Below, piece after piece: positions 19,972-31,422 of a stretch of DNA of 64,000 nucleotides; the stretch's first letter is position 1, and every line of letters begins with the position of its first letter. Location: the NCBI GenBank assembly GCA_016716835.1, contig JADJUW010000001.1, positions 1,446,001 to 1,510,000 on the forward strand, written 5' to 3'. Below the pieces are notes generated by a model that was not told where the DNA came from, did no database searches, and worked only from the letters and a program-made list of their open reading frames with translations. The stretch comes from Myxococcales bacterium. GTDB taxonomy: Bacteria > Myxococcota_A > Polyangia > Haliangiales > Haliangiaceae. Both the position numbers and the translations under genes were made by a program.

Positions 19972-20512
19972 GGCCGAGCTCCTCGATTACCAGATTGCGA
20001 TTGGTAAACACGCAAATATCGCCGGCGATGCCAAGCGCGGTCTCGACGGTTTCGCGCGGTGACAACGTGGTCTTTTGCACCAAGGCGCGCGCCGCGGCCA
20101 ACGCATACGGCCCACCCGAGCCAATGGCGCACACGCCATCATCGGGTTCGATCACGTCGCCGGCGCCAGAAACCACATAAAGCACCTCGCGATCGGCGAC
20201 GACCAACATGGCCTCGAGCTTGCGCAAGGCGCGATCGCTGCGCCAGTCCTTGGCGAGCTCCACCGCGGCGCGCCGCAGATTGCCGCGCAGCTCGCGCAGC
20301 TTGGTGTCGAGGCGGTCGACCAGCGTCATGCCATCGGCCGCCGAGCCGGCAAAGCCGACCAACACCTTGTCGTCGCCGATGCGCCGCACCTTCTTGGCGG
20401 TGGCCTTCATGATCGTGTTGCCAAACGAGACCTGGCCGTCGGCGCCGATGACGACGTTATCGCCGCGCCGAACGGCCAGCACGGTGGTTGAGCGAATCTT
20501 GGGCAGCGTCAT
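19964..20512 (-). CDS. hslV: HslV, peptidase of the HslUV protease
   Basis: This proteasome-beta-like threonine peptidase forms the double-hexameric core of HslUV. The catalytic N-terminal Thr is the first Thr of TTVLAVRRGDNVVIGADG; the following GNTIMKATAKKVRRI, LVGFAGSAADGMTL and AIGSGGPYALAAARAL are family hallmarks. The Thr is preceded by eight residues (MTLPKIRS) that must be processed off. A longer start at 20530 would add six more. I prefer 20512 because AGAG lies 5 nt before it. The gene start lies inside the 3' end of xerC, a 56-nt overlap in a different frame. Confidence 0.93.
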   Translation of the reverse strand: MTLPKIRSTTVLAVRRGDNVVIGADGQVSFGNTIMKATAKKVRRIGDDKVLVGFAGSAADGMTLVDRLDTKLRELRGNLRRAAVELAKDWRSDRALRKLEAMLVVADREVLYVVSGAGDVIEPDDGVCAIGSGGPYALAAARALVQKTTLSPRETVETALGIAGDICVFTNRNLVIEELGHA

Positions 20513-21539
20513 TGCGCTCTGGGGTAGCATCCTGCGGCACCAATGTCGACTGCTCTAGGGGCGCGCCGACGGCTGCCTGCGTGCCACGCGCCCCCCGCCG
20601 CGCCTTGGGATGCGCCTGGTCGTAAACACTCTGTAAATGCTCGAGCGAAACCTTGGTATAGATTTGGGTGGAACCCAGGCTGGCGTGACCGAGCAATTCT
20701 TGGATCGCGCGTAGATCCACCCCGCCATCGAGCAAATGGGTGGCGAACGAGTGCCGCAACATGTGCGGCGTGGTCCGCGCCGCCACGCCCACCGCGAGGC
20801 CGTACGCCGCGACCAACCGCTGCACCGCGCGCGAATTCATCCCCCCCCCGCCCTCGCCAATAAACAGCGGGCCCTTGCCAGGCGTCGTCAGCTCCCCGCG
20901 CAGGCGCAGATACGCCGCCACCGCGCGCTGGGCGGTTTCATGCAGTGGCACGACGCGGCTCTTGCCACCCTTGCCGCGATGCACCGAAATCATCCACAGC
21001 GTGGCGCGCGTTCTGTCGATGTCGGTCACCTGCAGCGCGCAACATTCCGACACCCGCAGCCCCGTGCCGTAAAGCGTTTCGAGCAGCGCGACGTCACGTG
21101 CGGCGATAAACGGCGTGCCGCGCGGGCCGCCTCGCTGCGGCGGCGCCTCGACCAAGGCAAACGCATCATCGATATCCAGCGCGCGCGGCAGGCCACGCCG
21201 GCGCTTGGGCGCCACGAGCGCCGCGGCAGGATTATCCGCCAGCACGCCGCGCTTGGCGAGGTACCGGCAAAATGCGCGAATGCTCGACAGCTTGCGCGCC
21301 ACCGTCGCGGCGTCGTTGTGACCGTGCAGCGACGCCAAGTAGCCGCGAATTCGCGGGCCATCGAGCCACGCCAGCAACGGCTCGCCGCCGTGCTTCTCGG
21401 CGTAAAATTGCCCGAGCGCCATGACGTCGCGCAAATAGACCTCAGTGGTCCCTTTGGCGTAATTGCGCTCGACGCCGAGATAGCGCGCAAAGGCATCTGC
21501 CGCCGCGTCCCAGGAAAGCGTAGCCGTCACGCCCGCCAT
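20457..21539 (-). CDS. xerC: Tyrosine recombinase XerC
   Basis: This site-specific recombinase resolves chromosome dimers. An N-terminal SAM-like DNA-binding domain (YLGVERNYAKGTTEVYLRD) precedes the catalytic domain. The R-K-H-R-H-Y set is visible in GLRVSECCAL, HRGKGGKSRVVPL, HMLRHSFATHLLDGG, LGHASLGSTQIYTKVS. I begin at ATG 21539 (MAGVTATLSWDAAADAF) since the upstream part of the frame is unlike the family. The last ~45 residues after KVSLEHLQSVYDQAHPKA are extra and overlap the start of hslV. The xerC-hslV-hslU order is common in several phyla. Confidence 0.92.
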   Translation of the reverse strand: MAGVTATLSWDAAADAFARYLGVERNYAKGTTEVYLRDVMALGQFYAEKHGGEPLLAWLDGPRIRGYLASLHGHNDAATVARKLSSIRAFCRYLAKRGVLADNPAAALVAPKRRRGLPRALDIDDAFALVEAPPQRGGPRGTPFIAARDVALLETLYGTGLRVSECCALQVTDIDRTRATLWMISVHRGKGGKSRVVPLHETAQRAVAAYLRLRGELTTPGKGPLFIGEGGGGMNSRAVQRLVAAYGLAVGVAARTTPHMLRHSFATHLLDGGVDLRAIQELLGHASLGSTQIYTKVSLEHLQSVYDQAHPKARRGARGTQAAVGAPLEQSTLVPQDATPERNDAAQDSLNHRAGRSARR

Positions 21540-21576
21540 GCTAACACGCGCGATCGCGGCGCGCACGTTTGTGCGG

Positions 21577-23016
21577 TTATCGCGCCAGCGCGGCGGCGGC
21601 ACCGGCAAACACGCGCGGCACCGCGGCCAGCCACGTCTGCAAATCATCCGCGGCGCGCTGGGCCATCGCCGCCTTGCGCCCCGCCTTGTCTTTCTTAAAG
21701 CGATCGTCCGCCAGGGGCGGCATCAAGCTGAAGTTGACATTTGTCGGCACGAACCGGTCGTGCTTGTCCTCGGGATTGCGCTGCCGGGTGACGTGGCCAT
21801 ACAACGCGCCCAAGAACGTCGTTGGCGGTGGCATCGGCAAGACCACCCCGAGCAGCTCGGCGGCGGTGAGCCACGCCGACAGCAGCCCGAGTGCGGTCGA
21901 TTCGATATAGCCTTCGACGCCGGTAAGTAGCCCCGCAAAACGTACATTAGGCGTTGTCCTCAACTCAAACCGCGGCCCAAGCAGGCGCGGCGCATCGATA
22001 TACGTATTGCGGTGAATCGAGCCATACCGCACGAACTCTGCCTGGCGCAGCGCCGGGATGATCGAAAAGACGCGCGCCTGTTCCGGATACGCCAGGCGCG
22101 TTTGATACCCGACGAGGTTATAGGCGGTCTGATAGCGATTCTCGGGCCGCAGCTGCACCACCGCATACGGGCGTCGTCCGGTTTTCGGGTCGGTCAGCCC
22201 AATCGGTCGCATCGGGCCAAACCGCAGCACGTCGAGCCCTCGCCCCGCCATCACCTCGATTGGCAAACAGCCTTCGAAATATTTTTCTTGCTCAAAGCGC
22301 TTGGGCGTCACCGTGCGGCCGGTCGAAATTGCCTCTACCAACGCAATATATTCGTCCTTGGACAACGGGCAATTAACATAGTCACCCGCCGGCTCCGCCG
22401 CGACATCGCCCGCGCGCTCCTGCGCGCCGTCCGCCTCGCCAGGCTTCATATCCGTATGCTTGTCCCACCGCGACGCGCGAAAGGCGTGGTCCCAGTCGAT
22501 GGAATCGGCCGCGACGATCGGGGCGATCGCATCATAGAAATACATCTTGTCGCCGCCCAGCGCCCGCATCATTTCGCGCGCCAGCGGGCCGTGCGTCAGC
22601 GGGCCCGTACACATGATCGTCGGCACGCTGGGGAAGGCACCGAGCACGCGGCGCTCGATCCGAATATTGGGATGCATCGCCAGCCGCAGCGTGACCTCGC
22701 GGCCAAAGCCAAAGCGTTCGATCGCCAAGGCCGAGCCCGCAGGCACCTTATGGATATCGGCCGCCGCCAACACCAAGGAGCCCGCCGCCCGCAGCTCGCG
22801 CTTGAGCGTGCCTGGCGGCGTGCCCGCCTCATCCGAGCGAAACGAATTGCTGCACACCAGTTCGCATAGAAGTGGCGTCTGATGCGCCGGCGAGGTGCTC
22901 CCCGGCTTGCTCTCGACCAAGGCTACCTTTAGCCCGCAGTTCGCGAGCTGCCACGCCGCCTCGCTGCCGGCCAGCCCGCCGCCAACCACCACCACATCGG
23001 GATGCCAGGTTGCCAT
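21577..23016 (-). CDS. trmFO: TrmFO, folate-dependent tRNA (uracil-54) methyltransferase
   Basis: This FAD-dependent enzyme uses methylenetetrahydrofolate to make ribothymidine-54 in tRNA. Visible are the FAD dinucleotide motif VVVGGGLAGSEAAWQLA at residues 8-24, the family block LLCELVCSNSFRSDE with the catalytic Cys region, TGPLTHGPLAREM, and the C-terminal FRTTPN-like, GLLTGVEGYIESTALGL motifs. The 479-residue length from ATG 23016 is a little above the usual because of an insertion rich in Glu and Ala around residue 210. It lies 37 bp upstream of xerC on the same strand. Confidence 0.94.
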   Translation of the reverse strand: MATWHPDVVVVGGGLAGSEAAWQLANCGLKVALVESKPGSTSPAHQTPLLCELVCSNSFRSDEAGTPPGTLKRELRAAGSLVLAAADIHKVPAGSALAIERFGFGREVTLRLAMHPNIRIERRVLGAFPSVPTIMCTGPLTHGPLAREMMRALGGDKMYFYDAIAPIVAADSIDWDHAFRASRWDKHTDMKPGEADGAQERAGDVAAEPAGDYVNCPLSKDEYIALVEAISTGRTVTPKRFEQEKYFEGCLPIEVMAGRGLDVLRFGPMRPIGLTDPKTGRRPYAVVQLRPENRYQTAYNLVGYQTRLAYPEQARVFSIIPALRQAEFVRYGSIHRNTYIDAPRLLGPRFELRTTPNVRFAGLLTGVEGYIESTALGLLSAWLTAAELLGVVLPMPPPTTFLGALYGHVTRQRNPEDKHDRFVPTNVNFSLMPPLADDRFKKDKAGRKAAMAQRAADDLQTWLAAVPRVFAGAAAALAR

Positions 23017-23018
23017 CG

Positions 23019-23552
23019 CTATTGCTGGCCAAACACTTGGGTCCAGTGGGCATCCACCACGCCGATGCCGATGACGTTGTAGGGCGAATTCAAGATGTTC
23101 GAGCAATGCCCGGGACTGTCCATCCACGACGACATGACATGGTCCGGAGTTTGCTGGCCCGCCGCGATGTTCTCGCCGACATAGGCCGACTCAAAGCCCG
23201 CCGCCGCGGCGCGTTCACCGGGACCATCGCCATCGGGGCTGTTGTGACTAAAATAGCCACGCGTGACCATATCTTTGCTGTGCTTGCGCGCCGCACAGAT
23301 CAGCGCGCCGTTGTAAGCCAATGGCGCCGACGGCCCAAAGGCCTCGCCGCCGCAAGTTCCACCCTCGGCGCGGCGCGCATTGACGAGCGCAAAGACGTCT
23401 TCTTCCATGCCGCTAGCCACCGAGGGCCACGCGGCGACATCTTGGCAATACGCGTTGCTCGGCACGGGCTCCGGTCCGCCCGCCGATGGCCACTCGCAAG
23501 CGGGCAACATCGCCACCGCAATCATGGTTACTACCAAGCGCGTCACTGCCAT
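23019..23552 (-). CDS. CAP/SCP-domain lipoprotein
   Basis: The 177-residue product has a lipoprotein signal peptide with lipobox MLPAC, so Cys19 would be lipidated. Residues 50-177 form a CAP domain: VFALVNARRAEGG, ARKHSKDMVTRGYFSHNSPD, GENIAAGQQTPDHVMSSWM, SPGHCSNILNSPYNVIGIG. The His and Glu that line the CAP cavity are present. Bacterial CAP proteins act outside the membrane and their activity is mostly undefined. It ends 2 bp upstream of trmFO, so it may be co-transcribed, and it is divergent from the gene at 23633. Confidence 0.88.
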   Translation of the reverse strand: MAVTRLVVTMIAVAMLPACEWPSAGGPEPVPSNAYCQDVAAWPSVASGMEEDVFALVNARRAEGGTCGGEAFGPSAPLAYNGALICAARKHSKDMVTRGYFSHNSPDGDGPGERAAAAGFESAYVGENIAAGQQTPDHVMSSWMDSPGHCSNILNSPYNVIGIGVVDAHWTQVFGQQ

Positions 23553-23632
23553 TCCCGAAGTGTATCGCGGGCGCAGCCGTTTTGCACGACGTTACACGCC
23601 CGACATATCCGACTTGCCGTACACTATCGCTC

Positions 23633-24403
23633 ATGTGGACACGGCGCTGGTGTGTAATCGTTTGCCTTCTCTTGCTCGCGGCGCCGGCCGCCGCCGACAA
23701 GCATAAGCGCAAACGGGTGACGTGGCCGACCCGGTGGGTCGATCAGCCGCTGCTTGTGCCGCGCGACATGGTACGCGTTGCCGGCGACACCCTGGGCATT
23801 TCGCTGACGCGACGTGCCGCCGGCGAGCCCATCTTTATCGCGCCCGATCTGTATGTAGGCTACCGCCCCGACCTCACGCTGGCGCTGCTGCACGATCGCG
23901 GCATCTGCGTCGCCGCGCCATGTAAGGGCTACAGCGATGTGCGCGTCGCGGCGCTATATCATCTTGCCACCGGCCCCTACCTCGGACTCGCCGCCATCGG
24001 CGCCATCGCGGTGCCTTCAACCCATGATCCCTTTGGCGCCGGGCTGCGCGGCGGATTGGCCCTACGAGTTCACACGCGCGATGTCGGCGTGGTGTTTACG
24101 CCGGAGATGTACCTCGGCGTCATTGGGCGCGATCGCGTCGCGGATCGCCTCATGTTGCCTTTCACCGTCGGCTGGCAACACAGCGACGAGCTCACCGCGC
24201 TGCTGACGTTCGCGTGGCAGGGACCGCTCTCAAACTTTTCGGACACGGTGGAAATACCGGTCGGCGTCGGTGTCAACTACCGCGCCGCTAAGCACGTCGA
24301 CCTCGGCGCCGAATTTCGCTTTGACAACCTATTTGGCCGCGGCGCGACCTGGGACCGCCGCACGCTGCTGCTGCGCTTGGCTATTTGGTACCAGGGTCGC
24401 TAA
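23633..24403 (+). CDS. Exported protein, probable outer-membrane beta-barrel
   Basis: From ATG 23633 the product is 256 residues. It has a signal peptide (WCVIVCLLLLAAPAAA, cleavage before DKHKRKR). The body has repeated amphipathic strands (FIAPDLYVGYRPDLTLALL, VRVAALYHLATGPYLGLA, DVGVVFTPEMYLGVIG, VGVGVNYRAAKHVDLGAEFR) and a terminal LLLRLAIWYQGR. Two Cys at about 95-100 could form a disulfide. I do not recognise a named family. The gene stands alone on the plus strand, convergent with topA 23 bp away. Confidence 0.65.
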   Translation: MWTRRWCVIVCLLLLAAPAAADKHKRKRVTWPTRWVDQPLLVPRDMVRVAGDTLGISLTRRAAGEPIFIAPDLYVGYRPDLTLALLHDRGICVAAPCKGYSDVRVAALYHLATGPYLGLAAIGAIAVPSTHDPFGAGLRGGLALRVHTRDVGVVFTPEMYLGVIGRDRVADRLMLPFTVGWQHSDELTALLTFAWQGPLSNFSDTVEIPVGVGVNYRAAKHVDLGAEFRFDNLFGRGATWDRRTLLLRLAIWYQGR

Positions 24404-24426
24404 CCGCGCGGCCACGACGCTGCCGC

Positions 24427-27049
<2,623 letters not shown>

Positions 27050-27060
<11 letters not shown>

Positions 27061-27997
27061 GACAACGTCTCACTTGCTGGCCCGCAGGCCTTGGAACCGC
27101 TCGTATCACTTGCTTATGCACGCGCCGATACTTGGACGGCGCCACCATCTCGATTAATTGCTGTAGCTCCAGCGCCACCAGCGCGCGCGCCACGACCTCT
27201 TCCGCCAGCCCTGCCGCGGCGATGATCCAGGCTTCGTCGCGCGGGGTGGCATCTTGAAACGCCGCCAGCACGGCGCCCTCGTTCACCTCCATCGGCGTCT
27301 CGGCCTGCGTCGGCATCGTATGCAGCACGTAGTTGCCGTCACAGACGACATCTAGCTCGTCGCCATCTTGAATCGAAATGGCCTTCCCGGTGGCAATCAG
27401 CCGATCACAGCCAGGGGCACCCGGCATCGCCATCACCGGCACGCCTAGCTCATGGGCCGCGGCGACAGTATGAAGCGCGCCCGACCGCAGCGACGCACCG
27501 ACGATGACGACGGCGTCGACCAAGGCCGCGATGGTGGCGTTGCGCCTAACAAAGGTGCCTCGCTTCGGCGTCACGCCTGGCGCAAATTGCGACAACACTG
27601 CGCCGCGTACCGCGATGGCGTCGAACAGGGCGGCGTGGCGATCAGGGTAGGTAATATCAATGCCGCAGCCAAGCACCACGCAGGTTGCCCCACCGCAAGA
27701 GAGGGCCCCGCGATGCGCCGCGGCGTCAATGCCAAGCGCGCCGCCGGAGACAACCACCCCGCCCAAGCTGGCGACGTGGGCCGCCAACAGCGAGGCCTTG
27801 GCGCTATCCGCGGTTAGCGCCGCGCGCGAACCGACGATCGCAATTTTGCGATAAGCCTTCGATATTGCGTTGAAATTCTCAAGGGTCCCGCGCAGCCACA
27901 GCGTGCGTGGCGGCGGCGTTAGGCGCCGCAGCTTCGCGGGATATGACGCGGCTGCATCATATATAATGTGCGAGATTGCGACGGGGTTCACCGTCAC
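27050..27997 (-). CDS. dprA: DprA/Smf DNA-processing protein
   Basis: This protein loads RecA onto incoming single-stranded DNA during natural transformation. The Rossmann-like core is clear: KIAIVGSRAALTADSAKA, VVSGGALGIDAAAHRGAL, CVVLGCGIDITYPDRHAALF, GTFVRRNATIAALVDAVVIV, RSGALHTVAAAHELGVPV. A C-terminal winged-helix-like segment follows (DEAWIIAAAGLAEEVVARAL). The N-terminal SAM domain usually found in DprA is missing: only about 40 residues precede the core. The annotated start is GTG; another GTG two codons on is possible. The dprA-topA order is common. A TTGACG-17-TATTTG box lies at 28028-28000, almost on the start. Confidence 0.88.
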
Positions 27998-28132
27998 AGC
28001 AAATAATGGCCAGGGCGCGCCTCGTCAAGTGTTTGGCGGGCACGCGATCTGCAATTCAAGGCGGCACATCAGCCCAACCTATTGAATATATTGCGAATTC
28101 ATTCACTGCACGGCGGCTGTCGAATATCTGAA

Positions 28133-29377
28133 CTATTGTCCGGTTTGGGTAACGACGATGTCGCTGACCCCCAGCTCTTCCATCGTCAGCGTGACCACCG
28201 CGACCGCAAAGGTCTTGCCAGTTTCGACCACCACAAGCTCGCCTAAAATGCGCGCGGGATAGCGTTTGTCATTGATGCCGGCGTGGTCCAGGCTCGTGCG
28301 TAGCATGTCGCCGCGGCGAATCACGTACATGCGATTGCCGACTTCAAGCCCAGCGTCCGCCCCTACGTCGAGAAACACGACGTCGCCAGACCCGATGAGT
28401 TCGTTCTGGCTAAACATAGCGACGATGACGCCTTGTAGGTCCGTCTTGGCGGCGACCGGGTCGATCGTCTTGAACTGGCGCGCGAGCGGCCCGATCTTGG
28501 CGCCGCGTTCGATCGCGCCCGTGGTCCGCCGCAGATAGCCGCGCGCGAATTTATCTTGCCGAACGCTCGTGATCTCAACGTCACCGAGCAGCGTGACGTA
28601 GGCGCCCGCTTGCTTGCCCGTCCCCGGGTGCTTCACCCGCTTGGCGACTTCGAAGATGCTGTACACCTTGCCAACCGTCGGCGGCTCGGCTGCGTCATAC
28701 TTGATGTACACCTCATCATTGCTCACCATCAACGTCTTGTCGTCGTTTGAGCCCGTGATGGTCATTGAGGTCTTAAGCGCCTCTTCGCTAACAAAGGCCG
28801 TCTGGCGCAAGGTGACCGAAAACTTTTTGGCTGGCAGCCCGGGCGTTGCCGCCGCCATGGCATCGACGTCGCTGTCGCTGGTCGCGCCGGTTGGCTTTGC
28901 CGCCGTGGTGCCGCTCGCCGTGGTCGCCGCGCCGCTCGCGCCTTCCGGCAACAGCCGCACCGCGTCGCCGGGATAGATCCAATGGGCGTCTTTAATTTGC
29001 GCGTTGTAGCCCCACACCTTGGGCCACTGCCATGAGTCATTAAAATAATAGCCGCAGATATCCCACAGCGTATCGCCGGTGCGAACAACATGCACGTCAG
29101 GCGTTTGCCCCTCATGCACTTCTTGCTCGGGCTGATCGCCGGTCACCTCATCATCGTAAAAAAAGCCCGAGTCCGCCTCTGGCGCGGCTTGCAAGATAGG
29201 CAGGCCGTCGGCGCCGATGGGAATTACGATGGGTCTCGGTGCTGCGGGCGGGGGCGCGGCAGGGGCGGCCGGCGGCGTGGCGGGCACGCCGGGCGTGACC
29301 GGTTGGATTTGCGCCAGCGCCACGCCTGGCAAAGCGGCAAGGGCGAGGCTAAAAGATGCGATTCGCAGTGTTTTCAC
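28133..29377 (-). CDS. Secreted LysM-domain protein
   Basis: The 414-residue protein has a signal peptide (LRIASFSLALAALPGVALAQ). A Pro/Ala-rich linker and an acidic stretch follow. One LysM motif (VVRTGDTLWDICGYYFND, WPKVWGYNAQIKDAHWIYPGD) is at about 95-145; LysM binds peptidoglycan. The C-terminal ~230 residues form a beta-rich domain (GDVVFLDVGADAGLEVGNRM) of a type often found behind LysM in delta-proteobacterial-like proteins. It starts inside the end of the CpoB-like gene (4-nt overlap), so both envelope proteins are co-expressed. The periplasmic anchoring role is inference. Confidence 0.85.
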   Translation of the reverse strand: MKTLRIASFSLALAALPGVALAQIQPVTPGVPATPPAAPAAPPPAAPRPIVIPIGADGLPILQAAPEADSGFFYDDEVTGDQPEQEVHEGQTPDVHVVRTGDTLWDICGYYFNDSWQWPKVWGYNAQIKDAHWIYPGDAVRLLPEGASGAATTASGTTAAKPTGATSDSDVDAMAAATPGLPAKKFSVTLRQTAFVSEEALKTSMTITGSNDDKTLMVSNDEVYIKYDAAEPPTVGKVYSIFEVAKRVKHPGTGKQAGAYVTLLGDVEITSVRQDKFARGYLRRTTGAIERGAKIGPLARQFKTIDPVAAKTDLQGVIVAMFSQNELIGSGDVVFLDVGADAGLEVGNRMYVIRRGDMLRTSLDHAGINDKRYPARILGELVVVETGKTFAVAVVTLTMEELGVSDIVVTQTGQ

Positions 29378-30441
29378 GGGATCCTCACAGACGTTGCGGG
29401 TGGTGACGCGGCCGGTGGCGTTGCCTTGGACGACGCCACGGTCGCCGGCGTCGTCGACATCAGCTTGTGCAGGCGCTCGCGCGCAATGGCGGCGCTATCG
29501 CTGGTGGGATAAAGGCTTATGACGCGCCGCAAGTATTCCGCGGCGCGTGCGGCGTCGCCCAGGCTAGCCATGCAAAGCCCCGCTTTGAGCGTGGCGTCCG
29601 CCGACTTGTTGCCTTTTGGATAGCGCGCAATGGTGGTCTGAAAGGCCACGAGCGCCGGCTCGAACTGACGACGATCGTAGAACGCCTCGCCAATCCAGTA
29701 TTGCGCATTGTCGGCAAACTCGTGGCTTGGATGCTTTGTGATCAGGGCGGCTAGGCCTTCGACGGCCGCATCGTGGCGGCCCTGTTTTAGTTCTCCCAAG
29801 GCCGCCTGATACCAAAGCGCCGGATCGCTTGGCCAATTGGCGACGATCGGCGCGGCACGCTTGCGTGGTGCGGGCGCGCTTGCGGCGATCACCACAGGGA
29901 CCTCGGTGGTCGGCATTACGGCCAGTGGCGCAACCGGGGTCGCGGGCGTTGCGGCAGCCACCACCGCGGCAACCTTCGGCAGCGGTGCCGGCTTGCTCGG
30001 CGTGGCAGAGATCGGTGCAACCGCAACCTTGGCGGTGCCTCTTGGCGCTTGCGCTAACGCATCGCCCGACAGCGTCACCGATGTGCCCTTGGCGGCGTCG
30101 CCGGCATAGACGATCTCTGTGCCATCATCGAGGACATCGATTACGCGCTCGTCGGGCGCCACGTTGCTAATGGTGACCGAGTCGTCCGCGAGCGGCGTGG
30201 CAACGTATGACGTGCCGGCCGCCTTGGGTGCAGGGGCCAGCGGCCTGCGCTCGCGCTCGTGCAGCATTTCCGCGCGCAGCTCGCGCAGCTTGCGCTCGCT
30301 GCTGCGGCGATCCGCCCGCAGGGTTTCGACTTCGCGTGCGAGCACGGTGTTTTCTTTGCGCAGCGACTTCGACGGCGCGGCGCACGACATGGCTACGAAC
30401 GCCACAAGCGCGCAGAACAAGGCTCTAGCATTTCGCACCAC
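29374..30441 (-). CDS. CpoB/YbgF-like TPR protein
   Basis: The 355-residue protein has a signal sequence ending in a lipobox-like FVAMSCAAP. A coiled coil follows (SLRKENTVLAREVETLRADRR as heptads, shown here in part: LRKENTVLAREVETLRA). Then there is a Pro/Ala-rich linker, and three TPRs at about 215-330 (WYQAALGELKQGRHDAAVEG, AQYWIGEAFYDRRQFEPAL, AGLCMASLGDAARAAEYLRR). This coiled-coil-plus-TPR layout is that of CpoB/YbgF, which links the Tol-Pal system to peptidoglycan synthesis during division. No tol-pal genes are in the window, so the assignment rests on domain order. Confidence 0.78.
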   Translation of the reverse strand: MVRNARALFCALVAFVAMSCAAPSKSLRKENTVLAREVETLRADRRSSERKLRELRAEMLHERERRPLAPAPKAAGTSYVATPLADDSVTISNVAPDERVIDVLDDGTEIVYAGDAAKGTSVTLSGDALAQAPRGTAKVAVAPISATPSKPAPLPKVAAVVAAATPATPVAPLAVMPTTEVPVVIAASAPAPRKRAAPIVANWPSDPALWYQAALGELKQGRHDAAVEGLAALITKHPSHEFADNAQYWIGEAFYDRRQFEPALVAFQTTIARYPKGNKSADATLKAGLCMASLGDAARAAEYLRRVISLYPTSDSAAIARERLHKLMSTTPATVASSKATPPAASPPATSVRIP

Positions 30442-30537
30442 AAAATAATGGTAGGCTGCTTTGCGGTGACTTGCAAAAAAGGTTCACCGTTTGTGCGCGA
30501 CCAGGGCACGCGCACCATGACGTAGTTATTGAAGCAG

Positions 30538-31422
30538 TTACATAGCCGCGAGCTGGCGTGCGGCGCTTTGGCCAATTGCCTCGGCATCAGCTGGCGCGCC
30601 TACAACCTCGACACGCGTGGTGGCACCACCTAGCTCGCCTTTCATCGCGCGCAGGCGCAAGGCAACGCCTTGGTAGTCCGCGTAGGCGCCAATCGGCGTG
30701 CGACATGAACCGCCTATCGCCAGGAGAAAGCTCCGCTCGGCCACCGTGCACGGCGCCTGCACCGCGTCATGCAGCGCCGCGATCGCGAGCTTTGCGACCG
30801 CGGGCGCATCGTCGCGTGTTTCAATGCCGAGCACGCCCTGCCCCGCGGCCGGCAAAAAGGCGTCGATCGGCAGCAGCTCGCTAATGTGATGCGACAGGCC
30901 TAGCCGCGTCAGGCCTGCCGCGGCCAACACAATCGCGGCAAATTCGCCGCCCTGCCATTTCGCAACGCGCGTGGGCACGTTGCCGCGCAGGAGCGCAAAC
31001 GTGAGGTCCGGGCGCAGGGCCGCGAGCTGACACTGCCTACGCACGCTCGCCGTGCCCACCAGCGCGCCTTGCGGCAGCCCGGCGACGCCGCCCGCGAAAT
31101 GTGACAGCAGCGCATCGTTGGGCACCTCGCGCGAGGTGATCGCCGCAAGCATGAGCCCCGGCGCAAGCTCGGCGGGCACATCCTTCATGCTGTGCACCGC
31201 GATATCGGCGGCGCCATCGAGCAACGCTTGTTCAATCTCTTTGACAAAGAGCGCCTTGCCGCCAATGTCGGCGAGCGGGATGTCGAGAATTTTGTCGCCC
31301 GTCGTCTTAATGACCAAGAGCTCGCACTGCAACGTCGGCCGGTGAATCGTGAGGCGCTGTTGCACGTGCCTCGCTTGCCATAATGCAAGCTCGCTGCCAC
31401 GCGTGGCGATGGTTAACTTCAT
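30538..31422 (-). CDS. hemC: Porphobilinogen deaminase (hydroxymethylbilane synthase)
   Basis: The enzyme polymerises four porphobilinogens to hydroxymethylbilane in haem synthesis. Motifs are ATRGSELALWQARHVQQRL at the N-terminus, VHSMKDVPAELAPGLMLA, the Arg-rich substrate pocket GTASVRRQCQLAALRPDL, and the dipyrromethane-cofactor Cys in LAIGGSCRTPIGAYA. The 294-residue length is slightly short of the usual 305-315. The start overlaps hemA by 4 nt, so hemA and hemC are translationally coupled. Confidence 0.95.
   Translation of the reverse strand: MKLTIATRGSELALWQARHVQQRLTIHRPTLQCELLVIKTTGDKILDIPLADIGGKALFVKEIEQALLDGAADIAVHSMKDVPAELAPGLMLAAITSREVPNDALLSHFAGGVAGLPQGALVGTASVRRQCQLAALRPDLTFALLRGNVPTRVAKWQGGEFAAIVLAAAGLTRLGLSHHISELLPIDAFLPAAGQGVLGIETRDDAPAVAKLAIAALHDAVQAPCTVAERSFLLAIGGSCRTPIGAYADYQGVALRLRAMKGELGGATTRVEVVGAPADAEAIGQSAARQLAAM

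Noticed and set aside
30462..30490. Terminator between hemC and the CpoB-like gene
   Set aside because: CGGTGA/TCACCG can pair, but the T-run on the minus strand is in the loop rather than after the stem.
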